Assembly: GCA_001724275.1 (NCBI GenBank)
Contig: MEDZ01000032.1
Location: 1 to 40,732 of the forward strand
Direction of reading: 5' to 3'
Source of the DNA: Gemmatimonadetes bacterium SCN 70-22
GTDB lineage: Bacteria; Gemmatimonadota; Gemmatimonadetes; Gemmatimonadales; Gemmatimonadaceae
DNA: 40,732 nt
The position numbers and the translations under genes are program-made. Position 1 is the first letter of the stretch. Each line of letters starts with the position of its first letter. Below, one piece after another: positions 29,845 through 38,045 of the stretch. The notes under the pieces are model-generated. The model did not search any database and was not told the DNA's origin. It saw only the letters and a list, made by a program, of their open reading frames with translations.

Positions 29845-31077
29845 TCAGTCGTCGGGCGCCCCGGCGATGAGCGGCTCGAGGTCGAGGGGCCGGGCGCCGT
29901 TCTCGTCGCACAGGGCGAACTGCGTCTCGCCGGCGTGATACATCGAGACGCCGGCGTGCGCCCCGCGCTTGTTCAGGATGAAGAAGCGGATGTTGAAGTT
30001 GGGGTTCCCCTTCGAGTTGAGGAGGCGCGCCTCGACGGTGTTGGCACGGATCCGCTTCAGTGCCTCCATCCCCGCATCCTTGGGCGACATCCCGCGGCGC
30101 ATCTGCTCCACGATGAGGTACGACGAGAGATTGTACAGGTTCGCCTCGCCGCGCCCGGTCGACCCGGCGGCGCCGACCTCGTTGTCCACATAGAGCCCGG
30201 CGCCGAGGATCGGCGAGTCGCCGGTGCGCCCGGGAATCTTCCACGCGAGGCCGCTGGTGGTCGTCACGCCGCACAGGTCACCTGCCGGCGAGATCCCGTT
30301 GCAGTTGATCGTCCCCCAGAACGAGCCCTCCCGAATGAGGCCGTCGCGCACCATCGACCGTCCGGCGGCCAGGGCGCGCGACTCCCAGTCGCGCGTGGCG
30401 AGGTGCGTGCGAAGGTGCGCGCCGGCGCTCGCGAGTGCCGCGTCGTTGCCGGGGTCGCGCTCGTGCCGTGGCCGGGGCTTGCGCCCGCTCCCCTCGGGGT
30501 CGAGCCAGTGCTCGGCGTCTACCCGGCGCTTCCACTCCAGCCAGGCCTTGCGACTGGCGGGAGTGTTCAGGTCGTCCTCGATGGTGAAGCCGAGGGCGCG
30601 CGCGAACTCGCGGGCCCCCGCGCCGCTGATGAGGTGGTGGTCGGTGTAGTCCATGACCGCCTTGGCCACCCTGGACGGGGTGCGCACCCCCTCGATGGCG
30701 GCCACCGCGCCGGCGCGGCGCTTGGGGCCGTGCATGCACGACGCGTCCAGCTGCACCACGCCGTCGGCGTTGGGGAGCGCCCCGTAGCCGATCCCCATCT
30801 CCAGCGGGTCGAGCTCGGGGATGTTCACGCCGGCGATGAGGGCGTCGAGGACGTCCTCGCCGGCGACGATCCCCCGGAAGGCGCGTTCGACGGCGTTCTC
30901 CCTTCCCCCGTTCCGGTATTCCCATCCGGAGTAGTCGGAGATGACGACCGGGCGAACGTCGCTCGGGATCAGGATCTCGGGGGCGCCGCCCGGCTGGGCG
31001 AGCAGCGCGGAGAGCGGCGAGCCAAGGGCGAGCGTGGCGGCGCCGCTCCTGACGAAGTCTCGGCGAGTGCTGGTCAT
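29845..31077 (-). CDS. Tat-exported glycosylasparaginase (N4-GlcNAc-asparaginase family)
   Basis: Ntn-hydrolase that cleaves the GlcNAc-Asn amide left after proteolysis of N-glycoproteins. 410 aa. Twin-arginine signal S-T-R-R-D-F-V (3-9) with hydrophobic core to about 27, so it is exported folded. T256 (W-G-T-I-N) is the likely autoproteolytic nucleophile; V-T-T-T-S-G (271-276), R284 and D287 (R-T-G-D-S-P) and G-A-G-L-Y-V-D-N-E match the substrate pocket, with R and D 28 and 31 residues after Thr as in Flavobacterium glycosylasparaginase. The residue before Thr is Gly, as in plant-type asparaginases, not the Asp of the D-T-I-G motif. Followed 64 bp upstream by the M24 gene in the same direction. 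Confidence 0.9.
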   Translation of the reverse strand: MTSTRRDFVRSGAATLALGSPLSALLAQPGGAPEILIPSDVRPVVISDYSGWEYRNGGRENAVERAFRGIVAGEDVLDALIAGVNIPELDPLEMGIGYGALPNADGVVQLDASCMHGPKRRAGAVAAIEGVRTPSRVAKAVMDYTDHHLISGAGAREFARALGFTIEDDLNTPASRKAWLEWKRRVDAEHWLDPEGSGRKPRPRHERDPGNDAALASAGAHLRTHLATRDWESRALAAGRSMVRDGLIREGSFWGTINCNGISPAGDLCGVTTTSGLAWKIPGRTGDSPILGAGLYVDNEVGAAGSTGRGEANLYNLSSYLIVEQMRRGMSPKDAGMEALKRIRANTVEARLLNSKGNPNFNIRFFILNKRGAHAGVSMYHAGETQFALCDENGARPLDLEPLIAGAPDD

Positions 31078-31141
31078 GACGTGCTCGGCGTGGCGAGGGT
31101 CGGGGCGAGGGCGGACGGGGCGGATGCGCGGGGCACGGGCG

Positions 31142-32494
31142 TCACTTGACGAGCAGGATGCGCGGGTTGACGGGATAGACCCACTCGACGCCGCGGGTGG
31201 TGATGATGGCGTCGTCTTCGAGGGGGATGCGCAGCTTCTTGCCGCCCCACTCCGGGATGGGGGTGTAGGCGAACAGCTCGATGGAGAAGAGGTTGGTCGG
31301 GCGGATCTCGTACCGCAACCGGCCGGGGTTGAAGAAGGCCATCGACGGCCCGATCCCGTGTCCCCAGTCGCCCACGGAGTGGCACCCGATGATGAACTCG
31401 ACCGAGGCGTCGTCGCGCACCTGGTTGAAGGCGCGCATCGGGGAGAAGCCCGCCCGCGTGATGGCCGCGTTCACCTCGTCCATCATGGCCTGCGCCGTCG
31501 TCCCCGCGCGCGCCGTGCGGTGGATGACGTCGCGCACCTTCACCGCCTCGTCGAAGGCCCGCTTGTAGCTGGCGGGGAGCGCCACCTCGCCCGGCGCGAG
31601 CACGTACGCGATGCGCTTCTGGTCCGTGTACATGTTCAGGTAGCCGACGCCGAAGTCGATCATCAGCAGGTCGCCGCGCTGGATGATCCGGTCGTTGGAC
31701 GTGGCCTCGATCCCGTTCGGCCCCGTGACGTAGATCGACGGGACCTCGAACGACGTCCCGAGCCCGCGGCGCAGCATCTCGTCCTGGATCCACCACGCCA
31801 CGTCGGCGAGGGTGGTGACCCCGGGGGTGATCACCTCGTTGGACAGCGCGCGCTCGGCGATCTGCCGCCCGATCTCGCCGGCCTCGCCGAAGGCGACGAT
31901 CTCGGAGGCGGTGCGGCGCGAGCTGAAGTCGGACACGAGCTTCTCGGCCGACACGAGGCGCGAGGCGAACGGCGCGCCGAGGGTCTTCACGATGTGGCCA
32001 TGGAGGGTATGGCTGAGCCCATCGGCCATCCCCATCTCCTCGGACATGTTGAGCCCGATGCGCCGGGGGTTGCGCGCGCGCACGAAGGCGGCGAGGTCCA
32101 CGCCCTCCTCGTCGATGTCGTAGGCGCCGCAGGCGGCGCGATGGTGGTCGGTGATGCCTAACGCCGCACGCTCGATGCGGTCGCCACCGCGATCGGTGAA
32201 GATGAAGTACCCGATCGCCCCGGTGTAGCCGCGCCCGAGGAGGTCCCACAGGGGGTCCTGGTGTCCCTCCTTCATGGCCACGATCCACATGTCGATCCCG
32301 TTCTCGCGCATCGCCTCGGGGAGGATGCGGTCGAACTTGTCCTTGCGGATCTGGCAGAGGCGTTCCCAGCGCACCCGGGCCTGGTTGGCGCCCTGTCCCT
32401 CGATCCGGCGCGGCGTCCCCGCGGCGAGCACGGGGACGGCGAGCGCGCAGGCGGCGAGTTGGAGGCGCCAGCGATGGGGAAGGGGGCGGCGCAT
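31142..32494 (-). CDS. Exported M24-family (Xaa-Pro peptidase-like) metallopeptidase
   Basis: 450 aa from the ATG at 32494, which begins a signal peptide (L-Q-L-A-A-C-A-L-A-V-P-V-L-A-A-G). An N-terminal creatinase-like domain (about 40-190) precedes the pita-bread domain with metal ligands D280 and D291 (11 apart, M-I-D-F-G and Y-T-D-Q-K), H379 (W-G-H-G-I-G), E406 (S-I-E-L-F) and E426 (P-L-E-D-D). All five are present, so it should be an active dinuclear peptidase, probably releasing N-terminal residues next to proline. An upstream in-frame extension to 32707 is not signal-like and is rejected. Same strand as the glycosylasparaginase gene. One TTA-GGC pair at 32156. Confidence 0.9.
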   Translation of the reverse strand: MRRPLPHRWRLQLAACALAVPVLAAGTPRRIEGQGANQARVRWERLCQIRKDKFDRILPEAMRENGIDMWIVAMKEGHQDPLWDLLGRGYTGAIGYFIFTDRGGDRIERAALGITDHHRAACGAYDIDEEGVDLAAFVRARNPRRIGLNMSEEMGMADGLSHTLHGHIVKTLGAPFASRLVSAEKLVSDFSSRRTASEIVAFGEAGEIGRQIAERALSNEVITPGVTTLADVAWWIQDEMLRRGLGTSFEVPSIYVTGPNGIEATSNDRIIQRGDLLMIDFGVGYLNMYTDQKRIAYVLAPGEVALPASYKRAFDEAVKVRDVIHRTARAGTTAQAMMDEVNAAITRAGFSPMRAFNQVRDDASVEFIIGCHSVGDWGHGIGPSMAFFNPGRLRYEIRPTNLFSIELFAYTPIPEWGGKKLRIPLEDDAIITTRGVEWVYPVNPRILLVK

Positions 32495-32743
32495 GGCAGC
32501 GGGGGAGGGGCGGGAGGGAGGCACGAAGTCGCGAATCGGGATGGACGGCATCGACCGGCGGGAGCGGCGTGGGGGGCGGCAATGCAACGCCACGCCACCG
32601 ATGTGCGCAAGGGCGGGGGCGGGGCCACGCGCCCTCGCCGTCGCCGAGTCCGCGGGGCAGATTGTCGCGCGGCCACCGCGCCCGCCAACGCGTCGCGTGG
32701 ACCGCACGTTTTACGGGCACACTCGTCCCAGAACCCGAGGCGC

Positions 32744-35700
32744 ATGATGCTGCATCGCCGTCCGACTTCCGGTGTCCTGTGCACCGCCGGTGTCACCCTC
32801 CTTGTCGCGCAGCTGCTGGCTCCCGAGGCGTTTGCCCAGGCGCGTCCGGCATCTCGGCCTGCCGTGGCGCGCCCCTCGCCCGTGGCGCCGCTCACGCAGG
32901 TGAGCCAGTCGCTGTTCGCCAACCTTCAGTACCGCAACGTGGGCCCCGCCCGTGGCGGGCGCGTGACGACGGTGACCGGCGTGGCGCAGGAGCCGCTCAC
33001 GTTCTACATGGGCTCCACGGGGGGCGGGGTCTGGAAGACGACCGATGCCGGCCAGAGCTGGCGCAACATCAGCGACAAGTACTTCACGGTCGGGTCGATG
33101 GGCGACATCGACGTCGCCGACTCCGACCCGAAGGTCATCTACGCCGGGACCGGCTCCGATGGCTTGCGGTCGAACGTCTCGATCGGGAACGGCGTGTACA
33201 AGTCGACCGATGCGGGCGCCAGCTGGACGCACGTCGGCCTCGACAGCGTCGGGAACATCGGCGGCGTGGAGATCCACCCGACCAATCCCGACATCGCCTT
33301 CGTGGCCGCGATCGGGAACCCGTTCCGCCCCAACAGGGACCGCGGCCTGTATCGGACGACCGATGGGGGGAAGACATGGACGAACGTCCTGTACGTCTCC
33401 GACTCGACGGGGGCGGTGGACGTCGAGTTCATGCCCGGCAACCCGAGCGTCGTGTACGCCTCGATGTGGCGCGCCGAGCGGAAGCCGTGGACGATCATCT
33501 CGGGGGCGCGTGAAGGGGGGATCTACAAGTCGACGGACGGGGGGAGCACCTGGAAGAAGCTCACCGCCGGGCTGCCGAACGACCTGTTCGGGAAGAGCAA
33601 CATCGCCGTCACCCCCGCGGCCCCCAACGCGGTGTGGGCGATCATCGAGGCCAAGCCGGGGAGCGGGCTCTATCGCTCCGACGATGCCGGCGAGCACTGG
33701 ACGCTGGTGAGCGCCTTTGCCCCGATGCTGACGCGCCCGTTCTACTACACCGGCGTGGTGGTGCACCCCCGTGATCCCAACGTCATCTGGACGATGAGCG
33801 AGGGCTTCTACAAGAGCACCGACGGGGGGAAGAGCTTCCGGGCGCAGGACATCCCGCACGGCGACAACCACGACTTGTGGATCAATCCCGAGCACCCGGA
33901 CTTCATGGTGCAATCCAACGACGGCGGGGCGACGGTCTCGATCAACGGCGGGCGCACCTGGTCGACGCTGTACAACCAGCCGACGGCGGAGATCTACCAG
34001 GTGGTCGCCGACAACCAGTTTCCGTACCGGCTGTATGGCGCCCAGCAGGACAACTCGACGCTGATCGTCCCCTCGCTCCCGCTCACGTCGGGGCGCCCGG
34101 ATTCGCCGATGCAGGAGTGGATGCAGGGGCCGGGGTGCGAGACGGGGCCCATCATGCCGCACCGCACCAACCCGGACACGGTCTACGGCGCGTGCAAGGG
34201 GCAGTTCTCGCGAATGAACATGCGCAGCGGGCAGGAGCAGCCCTACTGGAACGGCGGGCAGTCGCTGTACGGCAATCCCGGCAAGGAGCTGATCCTCCGC
34301 TTCCAGCGCGTGTCGCCGATGGAGGTGTCGCCGCACGAGCCGAACACGGTGTACTACGGTTCGCAGTACGTGCACCGCACGCGCGATGGCGGTGTCACGT
34401 GGCAGACGATCTCGCCGGACCTCACGCTGAATCCCAAAGAGCGGCAACAGTCGCCGAGCGGGGAGCCCATCACGATCGACGTGACCGGGGAGGAGTACTT
34501 CTCGGTCACCTACGCCATCCGCGAGTCGGTGCTGGAGCCCGGCGTGATCTGGGTCGGCGCCAACGACGGGCCGTTCCACGTGACGCGCGATGGCGGGAGG
34601 ACCTGGAAGGACATCACGCCGCGCGGGCTCGTGCCGACGTCGGAGCACTTCACGCGCAACCTGTTCAAGGGGCCGCCCGACGGGTGCCGTACGCAGCAGG
34701 TGGAGCCCTCGCCGCACCGCAAGGGGTCGGCGTACTACGCGGTGCACTGTTACTTGTTAGGCGACTTCCGCCCGTTCCTCTACCGCACCGACGACTACGG
34801 GGCGAGCTGGACGCTCCTGACCCCCGGCACCAACGGGATCCCGGCCGGCACGCCGACGCGCGTGGTGCGCGAGGACCCGGCGCGCGAGGGGCTGCTGTAC
34901 GCGGGGACCGAGTTCGGGATGTACATCTCGTTCGACAACGGCGGGCAGTGGCACCCGTTCCAGCTCAACCTCCCGGTGGTCCCCATCACCGACCTGCGCG
35001 TGCAGCACGGCGACCTGGTGGTCAGCACGCAGGGGCGCTCGTTCTGGATCCTCAACAACCTGTCGTCGCTGCACCAGCTCTCCGACCGGCTGGTGTCGGC
35101 GCCGGCCGAGCTCCTGGCGCCGCGCGTGGCGGTGATGCAGCGGTATGCGGGGTCGTTCGGCGGCGTGGAGTCGTCGCGCTTCGACCCCGCCGACCCGCAG
35201 TATCCGCCCGCGGGGGCGCAGGTGGACTACTGGCTGGCGAGCGCGCCGTCGTCGCCGGTCACGCTGGAGATCCTCGACGCGACGGGGGCGGTGATCCGCT
35301 CGTTCAGCAGCGCGGGGGCGGGGGAGACCGCGACCGTGCAGCCGTCGATGCGGCAGATGGTCACCGAACGCCTGGGGACGCCGCGCCTCCCGGCGTCGGC
35401 GGGGATGAACCGCTTCTACTGGGATTTCACCCTCGCCGGGCCGTGGGACGCGAACCCGGCGCGCAGCGGGCGCAACGGCCCGCGCGTGGTCCCGGGGCGG
35501 TACAGCGTGCGCCTGACGGCCGGGAGCTGGTCGGCCACGAAGCCGCTCGAGCTCCGGATGGATCCGCGCGTTGCACGTGACGGGGTCACCCTGGCCGACC
35601 TGCGCGAGCAGTTCCGGCACAACGTCAAGGTGCGCGACATGGTGACGGAGGTGAACCAGGTCGCGGCCCAGATCGAGGAGGGGCGCCGGCGCCTGGGCGG

Positions 35701-35968
35701 AGCGGCGAGCGCGGCCGACACGCTGCGGGCGCTCGAGGCGCTGCGGGCGAAGATCGTCACGCCGGCGGTGCGCTATTCCAAGCCGGAGCTGCAGGCGCAC
35801 ATCCAGTACCTCTACGGCATGACCATGCAGGCCGACCAGAAGATCGGGCGCGACGCGATCACGCGGTACGGGGTGCTCCGCAAGGAGCTGGACGAGCGCA
35901 TCGCCGAGCTGCGGCGGGTGCTGGGGACCCCCGCGGTCTCGGACGACGCGGCTGGAGGGCGCCCCTGA
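32744..35968 (+). CDS. Secreted Asp-box (BNR/VPS10-like) beta-propeller protein
   Basis: 1074 aa from the ATG at 32744 (a second ATG at 32747 is equivalent). Signal peptide 1-32 (G-V-T-L-L-V-A-Q-L-L-A, then A-F-A-Q-A). At least ten Asp-box motifs of the S-x-D-x-G-x-T-W type (T-T-D-A-G-Q-S-W at 99, S-T-D-A-G-A-S-W at 154, T-T-D-G-G-K-T-W and others) build probably two propellers, followed by a C-terminal beta-domain (about 800-940) and a helical tail (about 945-1074). Asp-boxes occur in sialidases and sortilin/VPS10 proteins, but I see no sialidase catalytic set. Role unknown; probably cell-surface binding or assembly. Divergent from the M24 gene across a 249-bp gap in which I see no further gene. 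One TTA-GGC pair at 34756. Confidence 0.9.
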   Translation: MMLHRRPTSGVLCTAGVTLLVAQLLAPEAFAQARPASRPAVARPSPVAPLTQVSQSLFANLQYRNVGPARGGRVTTVTGVAQEPLTFYMGSTGGGVWKTTDAGQSWRNISDKYFTVGSMGDIDVADSDPKVIYAGTGSDGLRSNVSIGNGVYKSTDAGASWTHVGLDSVGNIGGVEIHPTNPDIAFVAAIGNPFRPNRDRGLYRTTDGGKTWTNVLYVSDSTGAVDVEFMPGNPSVVYASMWRAERKPWTIISGAREGGIYKSTDGGSTWKKLTAGLPNDLFGKSNIAVTPAAPNAVWAIIEAKPGSGLYRSDDAGEHWTLVSAFAPMLTRPFYYTGVVVHPRDPNVIWTMSEGFYKSTDGGKSFRAQDIPHGDNHDLWINPEHPDFMVQSNDGGATVSINGGRTWSTLYNQPTAEIYQVVADNQFPYRLYGAQQDNSTLIVPSLPLTSGRPDSPMQEWMQGPGCETGPIMPHRTNPDTVYGACKGQFSRMNMRSGQEQPYWNGGQSLYGNPGKELILRFQRVSPMEVSPHEPNTVYYGSQYVHRTRDGGVTWQTISPDLTLNPKERQQSPSGEPITIDVTGEEYFSVTYAIRESVLEPGVIWVGANDGPFHVTRDGGRTWKDITPRGLVPTSEHFTRNLFKGPPDGCRTQQVEPSPHRKGSAYYAVHCYLLGDFRPFLYRTDDYGASWTLLTPGTNGIPAGTPTRVVREDPAREGLLYAGTEFGMYISFDNGGQWHPFQLNLPVVPITDLRVQHGDLVVSTQGRSFWILNNLSSLHQLSDRLVSAPAELLAPRVAVMQRYAGSFGGVESSRFDPADPQYPPAGAQVDYWLASAPSSPVTLEILDATGAVIRSFSSAGAGETATVQPSMRQMVTERLGTPRLPASAGMNRFYWDFTLAGPWDANPARSGRNGPRVVPGRYSVRLTAGSWSATKPLELRMDPRVARDGVTLADLREQFRHNVKVRDMVTEVNQVAAQIEEGRRRLGGAASAADTLRALEALRAKIVTPAVRYSKPELQAHIQYLYGMTMQADQKIGRDAITRYGVLRKELDERIAELRRVLGTPAVSDDAAGGRP

Positions 35969-35979
35969 CGGGCTGAGCG

Positions 35980-36070
35980 GGGGAGGGCGGACGGAGGGCC
36001 CCTCCGGACGGGGGCCCCCGGACGGGGGGGGCCCAGGACGGGGGGCCGCCGGACGAGGGGGAGGGGGGTG
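35980..36070. repeat. G-rich imperfect tandem repeat after the Asp-box gene
   Basis: About four 14-18 bp units of the form GGACGGGGG-CCC, with runs of five to eight G on the + strand. It starts 12 bp after the stop codon. The multiple G runs could form a quadruplex, and the alternating GGGGG/CCCCC segments a hairpin, so it may act as a transcription barrier. Confidence 0.75.
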
Positions 36071-36145
36071 ACGGCCGGCCCCCCGTGATCGTCTTTACAT
36101 GGCAAAGCACTTGACGAACCAAGGCCTGAAGGCGATCCTCCACCC

Positions 36146-36799
36146 ATGACGCGCCAGGACCGTCCGCTCCGGCTCGAACCGCCCGCGCCTCCCCCGGCGC
36201 TGTCGGATCGCGCCATCGACAATCTCAAGTTCATCCGGGAGACGATGGAGCGGGCGGGGACCTTCACCGCCATCTCGGGGACGGGGATCACCCTCACCGG
36301 GATCCTGGCGCTCGTCGCCACCCTCGTCGCGGGGACGCAGCTCAATTCCCCTCGCTGGCTCTTCACGTGGATCGCGGCCGCCCCGGTCGCCTTCTCCGCC
36401 GCGGCGACGCTGACCGTCCTCAAGGCCAGGTCGTCGCAGGCGAACGTCACGGCCGCCCTCGCCCGCAAGCTGGCCCTCGCCTTCTTCCCCTCGCTCGTGG
36501 CCGGGGCGATCCTGACCGCCGTTGCGCTGCGCGCCGGGTGGTACTCGGCACTCCCGGGCATGTGGCTCATGATGTACGGCGCCGCCGTGATGGCGGGCGG
36601 CGCGATGTCGGTCCCCATCGTCCCGGTCATGGGGGCGCTCTTCATGGTGTTCGGCGGCGCCGCCCTCGCCGCTCCCCTGGTCTTCGCCGGGTGGCCGCCG
36701 GAGCACAAGGCGATCGTGCTCAACGGCATCATGGCCGCCGGGTTCGGCGGGCTGCACATCCTCTTTGGCTTCGCCATCTCGCGGAGGTACGGTGGCTAA
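36146..36799 (+). CDS. Polytopic membrane protein of unknown function
   Basis: 217 aa. The N-terminal 45 residues are soluble with a helix (S-D-R-A-I-D-N-L-K-F-I-R-E-T-M-E-R), then about five to six hydrophobic helices (near 47-64, 71-92, 107-128, 136-155, 157-180, 188-210) rich in Gly/Ala. No family recognised. The downstream winged-helix regulator gene overlaps its last 8 bases, so the pair is translationally coupled, an arrangement typical of a membrane protein controlled by or partnering with a cognate regulator. Confidence 0.8.
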   Translation: MTRQDRPLRLEPPAPPPALSDRAIDNLKFIRETMERAGTFTAISGTGITLTGILALVATLVAGTQLNSPRWLFTWIAAAPVAFSAAATLTVLKARSSQANVTAALARKLALAFFPSLVAGAILTAVALRAGWYSALPGMWLMMYGAAVMAGGAMSVPIVPVMGALFMVFGGAALAAPLVFAGWPPEHKAIVLNGIMAAGFGGLHILFGFAISRRYGG

Positions 36800-37208
36800 G
36801 CGGCATCCGTCTCCTTCCTCCCGGGCGTCGGCGGAACGCCATCCGGCAGGTGCACGCGCCACCCCCAGCGGGCTCGCCGCGGTGGAGGGGCATGCCCCCG
36901 ATGCGACGCCGGCCGAACTCGATCGTCTGATTCACGAACGCATCCGGCTGGGCATCGTCTCCGCCCTGGCCGTGAACGAGTCGTTGAGCTTCAACGCCCT
37001 CAAGTCGTTGATGGGGACGACGGACGGGAACCTCTCCGTCCACGCGCGCAAGCTCGAGGACGCGGGCTACATCCGCTGCACCAAGTCGTTTGAAGGACGC
37101 CACCCCAAGACCGACTTCGCCCTCACCGCCACCGGACGGAAGGCGCTCGAACGGTACCTGGGACACATGGAAGCGATCATCAAGGCCACGCGCGAGAATC
37201 ATCGGTGA
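36792..37208 (+). CDS. Winged-helix transcriptional regulator (HTH_34-type)
   Basis: 138 aa from a GTG at 36792, preceded by GGAGG at 36783-36787. The first 40 residues are disordered and basic; residues 43-130 are a MarR/PadR-like winged helix: [13 protein letters not shown] (47-59), recognition helix [13 protein letters not shown] (76-88), wing [10 protein letters not shown] (100-109) and A-T-G-R-K-A-L (113-119). It closely fits the PF13601-type single-domain regulators. Its start overlaps the membrane-protein gene and its stop overlaps the uppS start (GTGA), linking it to both. Confidence 0.87.
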   Translation: MAKRHPSPSSRASAERHPAGARATPSGLAAVEGHAPDATPAELDRLIHERIRLGIVSALAVNESLSFNALKSLMGTTDGNLSVHARKLEDAGYIRCTKSFEGRHPKTDFALTATGRKALERYLGHMEAIIKATRENHR

Positions 37209-37963
37209 CAGCATTCAGACGGGAACCGGGAGACGGGAGACGGGAGACGGTCTCGGCCTCGCCGTTCGGGCCGCAGCACGTGGCCATCATCATGGATGGC
37301 AACGGGCGGTGGGCGCAGCAGCGGGGAAAGCCCCGGACGATGGGACACGTGGAGGGGGCCAAGACCGTGCGGCGCATCGTGGAGCATGCGCGGCGCTCGG
37401 GGGTGCGCTTCCTGACCCTCTATGCCTTCTCGTCGGACAACTGGAACCGGCCGCCGGACGAGGTGCAGGCGCTGATGAAGCTCTTTCGCCGTCACCTGGC
37501 GTCCGAGACGCCGCGCCTGCTCGAGAACGACATCCGCCTCAGCGTCATCGGGCGCCGCGACCGCCTCTCGCCCGAACTGTGCCGCGCCATCGAGGCGTCG
37601 GAGCGCGAGACGGCGGGGTGCGACGGCATGCGCTTGCGGCTGGCGGTTGACTACTCGTCGCGCGACTCGATGCGGCGCGCCGCCGCCCTCATGCCGCAGG
37701 GCGCGCCGCTGACGCGCGACGATTTCGCGCGGGCCATGGCGCAGGCCAATCACTGCCCGGGCGGCGTCCCCGACGTGGACCTCATGATCCGCACCGGGGG
37801 CGAGCAGCGCCTCAGCGACTTCCTCCTCTGGGAGTGCGCCTACGCGGAACTGGCCTTCTCGCGCCGCATGTGGCCCGATTTCTCCAACGCCGACTTCGAC
37901 GCCGCGGTCGACGACTTCCGGGCGCGCGACCGGCGCTTCGGCGGGCTGTCGAAGGCGATCTAG
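37205..37963 (+). CDS. uppS: Undecaprenyl diphosphate synthase (cis-prenyltransferase)
   Basis: Makes the C55 lipid carrier for peptidoglycan and other wall polymers by condensing isopentenyl diphosphate onto farnesyl diphosphate. 252 aa from a GTG overlapping the regulator stop by 4 bp. [10 protein letters not shown] (28-37, D31 catalytic), F-S-S-D-N-W-N-R-P (75-83), and [19 protein letters not shown] all match. The usual N-Y-G-G-R is D-Y-S-S-R. The first 20 residues are partly encoded by a GGGAGAC repeat and are not conserved in the family. No later start lies between them and the catalytic motif except codons inside it. Confidence 0.94.
   Translation: MTAFRREPGDGRRETVSASPFGPQHVAIIMDGNGRWAQQRGKPRTMGHVEGAKTVRRIVEHARRSGVRFLTLYAFSSDNWNRPPDEVQALMKLFRRHLASETPRLLENDIRLSVIGRRDRLSPELCRAIEASERETAGCDGMRLRLAVDYSSRDSMRRAAALMPQGAPLTRDDFARAMAQANHCPGGVPDVDLMIRTGGEQRLSDFLLWECAYAELAFSRRMWPDFSNADFDAAVDDFRARDRRFGGLSKAI
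37221..37248 (+). repeat. Heptamer array inside the uppS N-terminus
   Basis: GGGAACC (37221), then three GGGAGAC units (37228, 37235, 37242). Encodes the residues P-G-D-G-R-R-E-T of the UppS extension. Same unit as the lon upstream array. Confidence 0.85.
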
Positions 37964-37978
37964 CGAGAGAAGGCGGAA

Positions 37979-38022
37979 AGACGGGACGACGAGCGTGGGC
38001 CCACCCGCTCCTCGTCCCGTCT
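37979..38022. terminator. Hairpin between convergent uppS and decarboxylase genes
   Basis: A 17-bp stem (37979-37995 with 38006-38022, one mismatch) and a 10-nt loop. The left arm contains GACGGGACGACGAG, resembling the purine repeat units. No T tract. It probably terminates both converging transcripts. Confidence 0.65.
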
Positions 38023-38045
38023 GGCGCGCGTGCCGCCAAGCGCCC

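Noticed and set aside
32261-32743. Longer start for the Asp-box protein
   Set aside because: The extra 161 residues overlap the M24 gene antisense and precede a clean signal peptide that begins at 32744.
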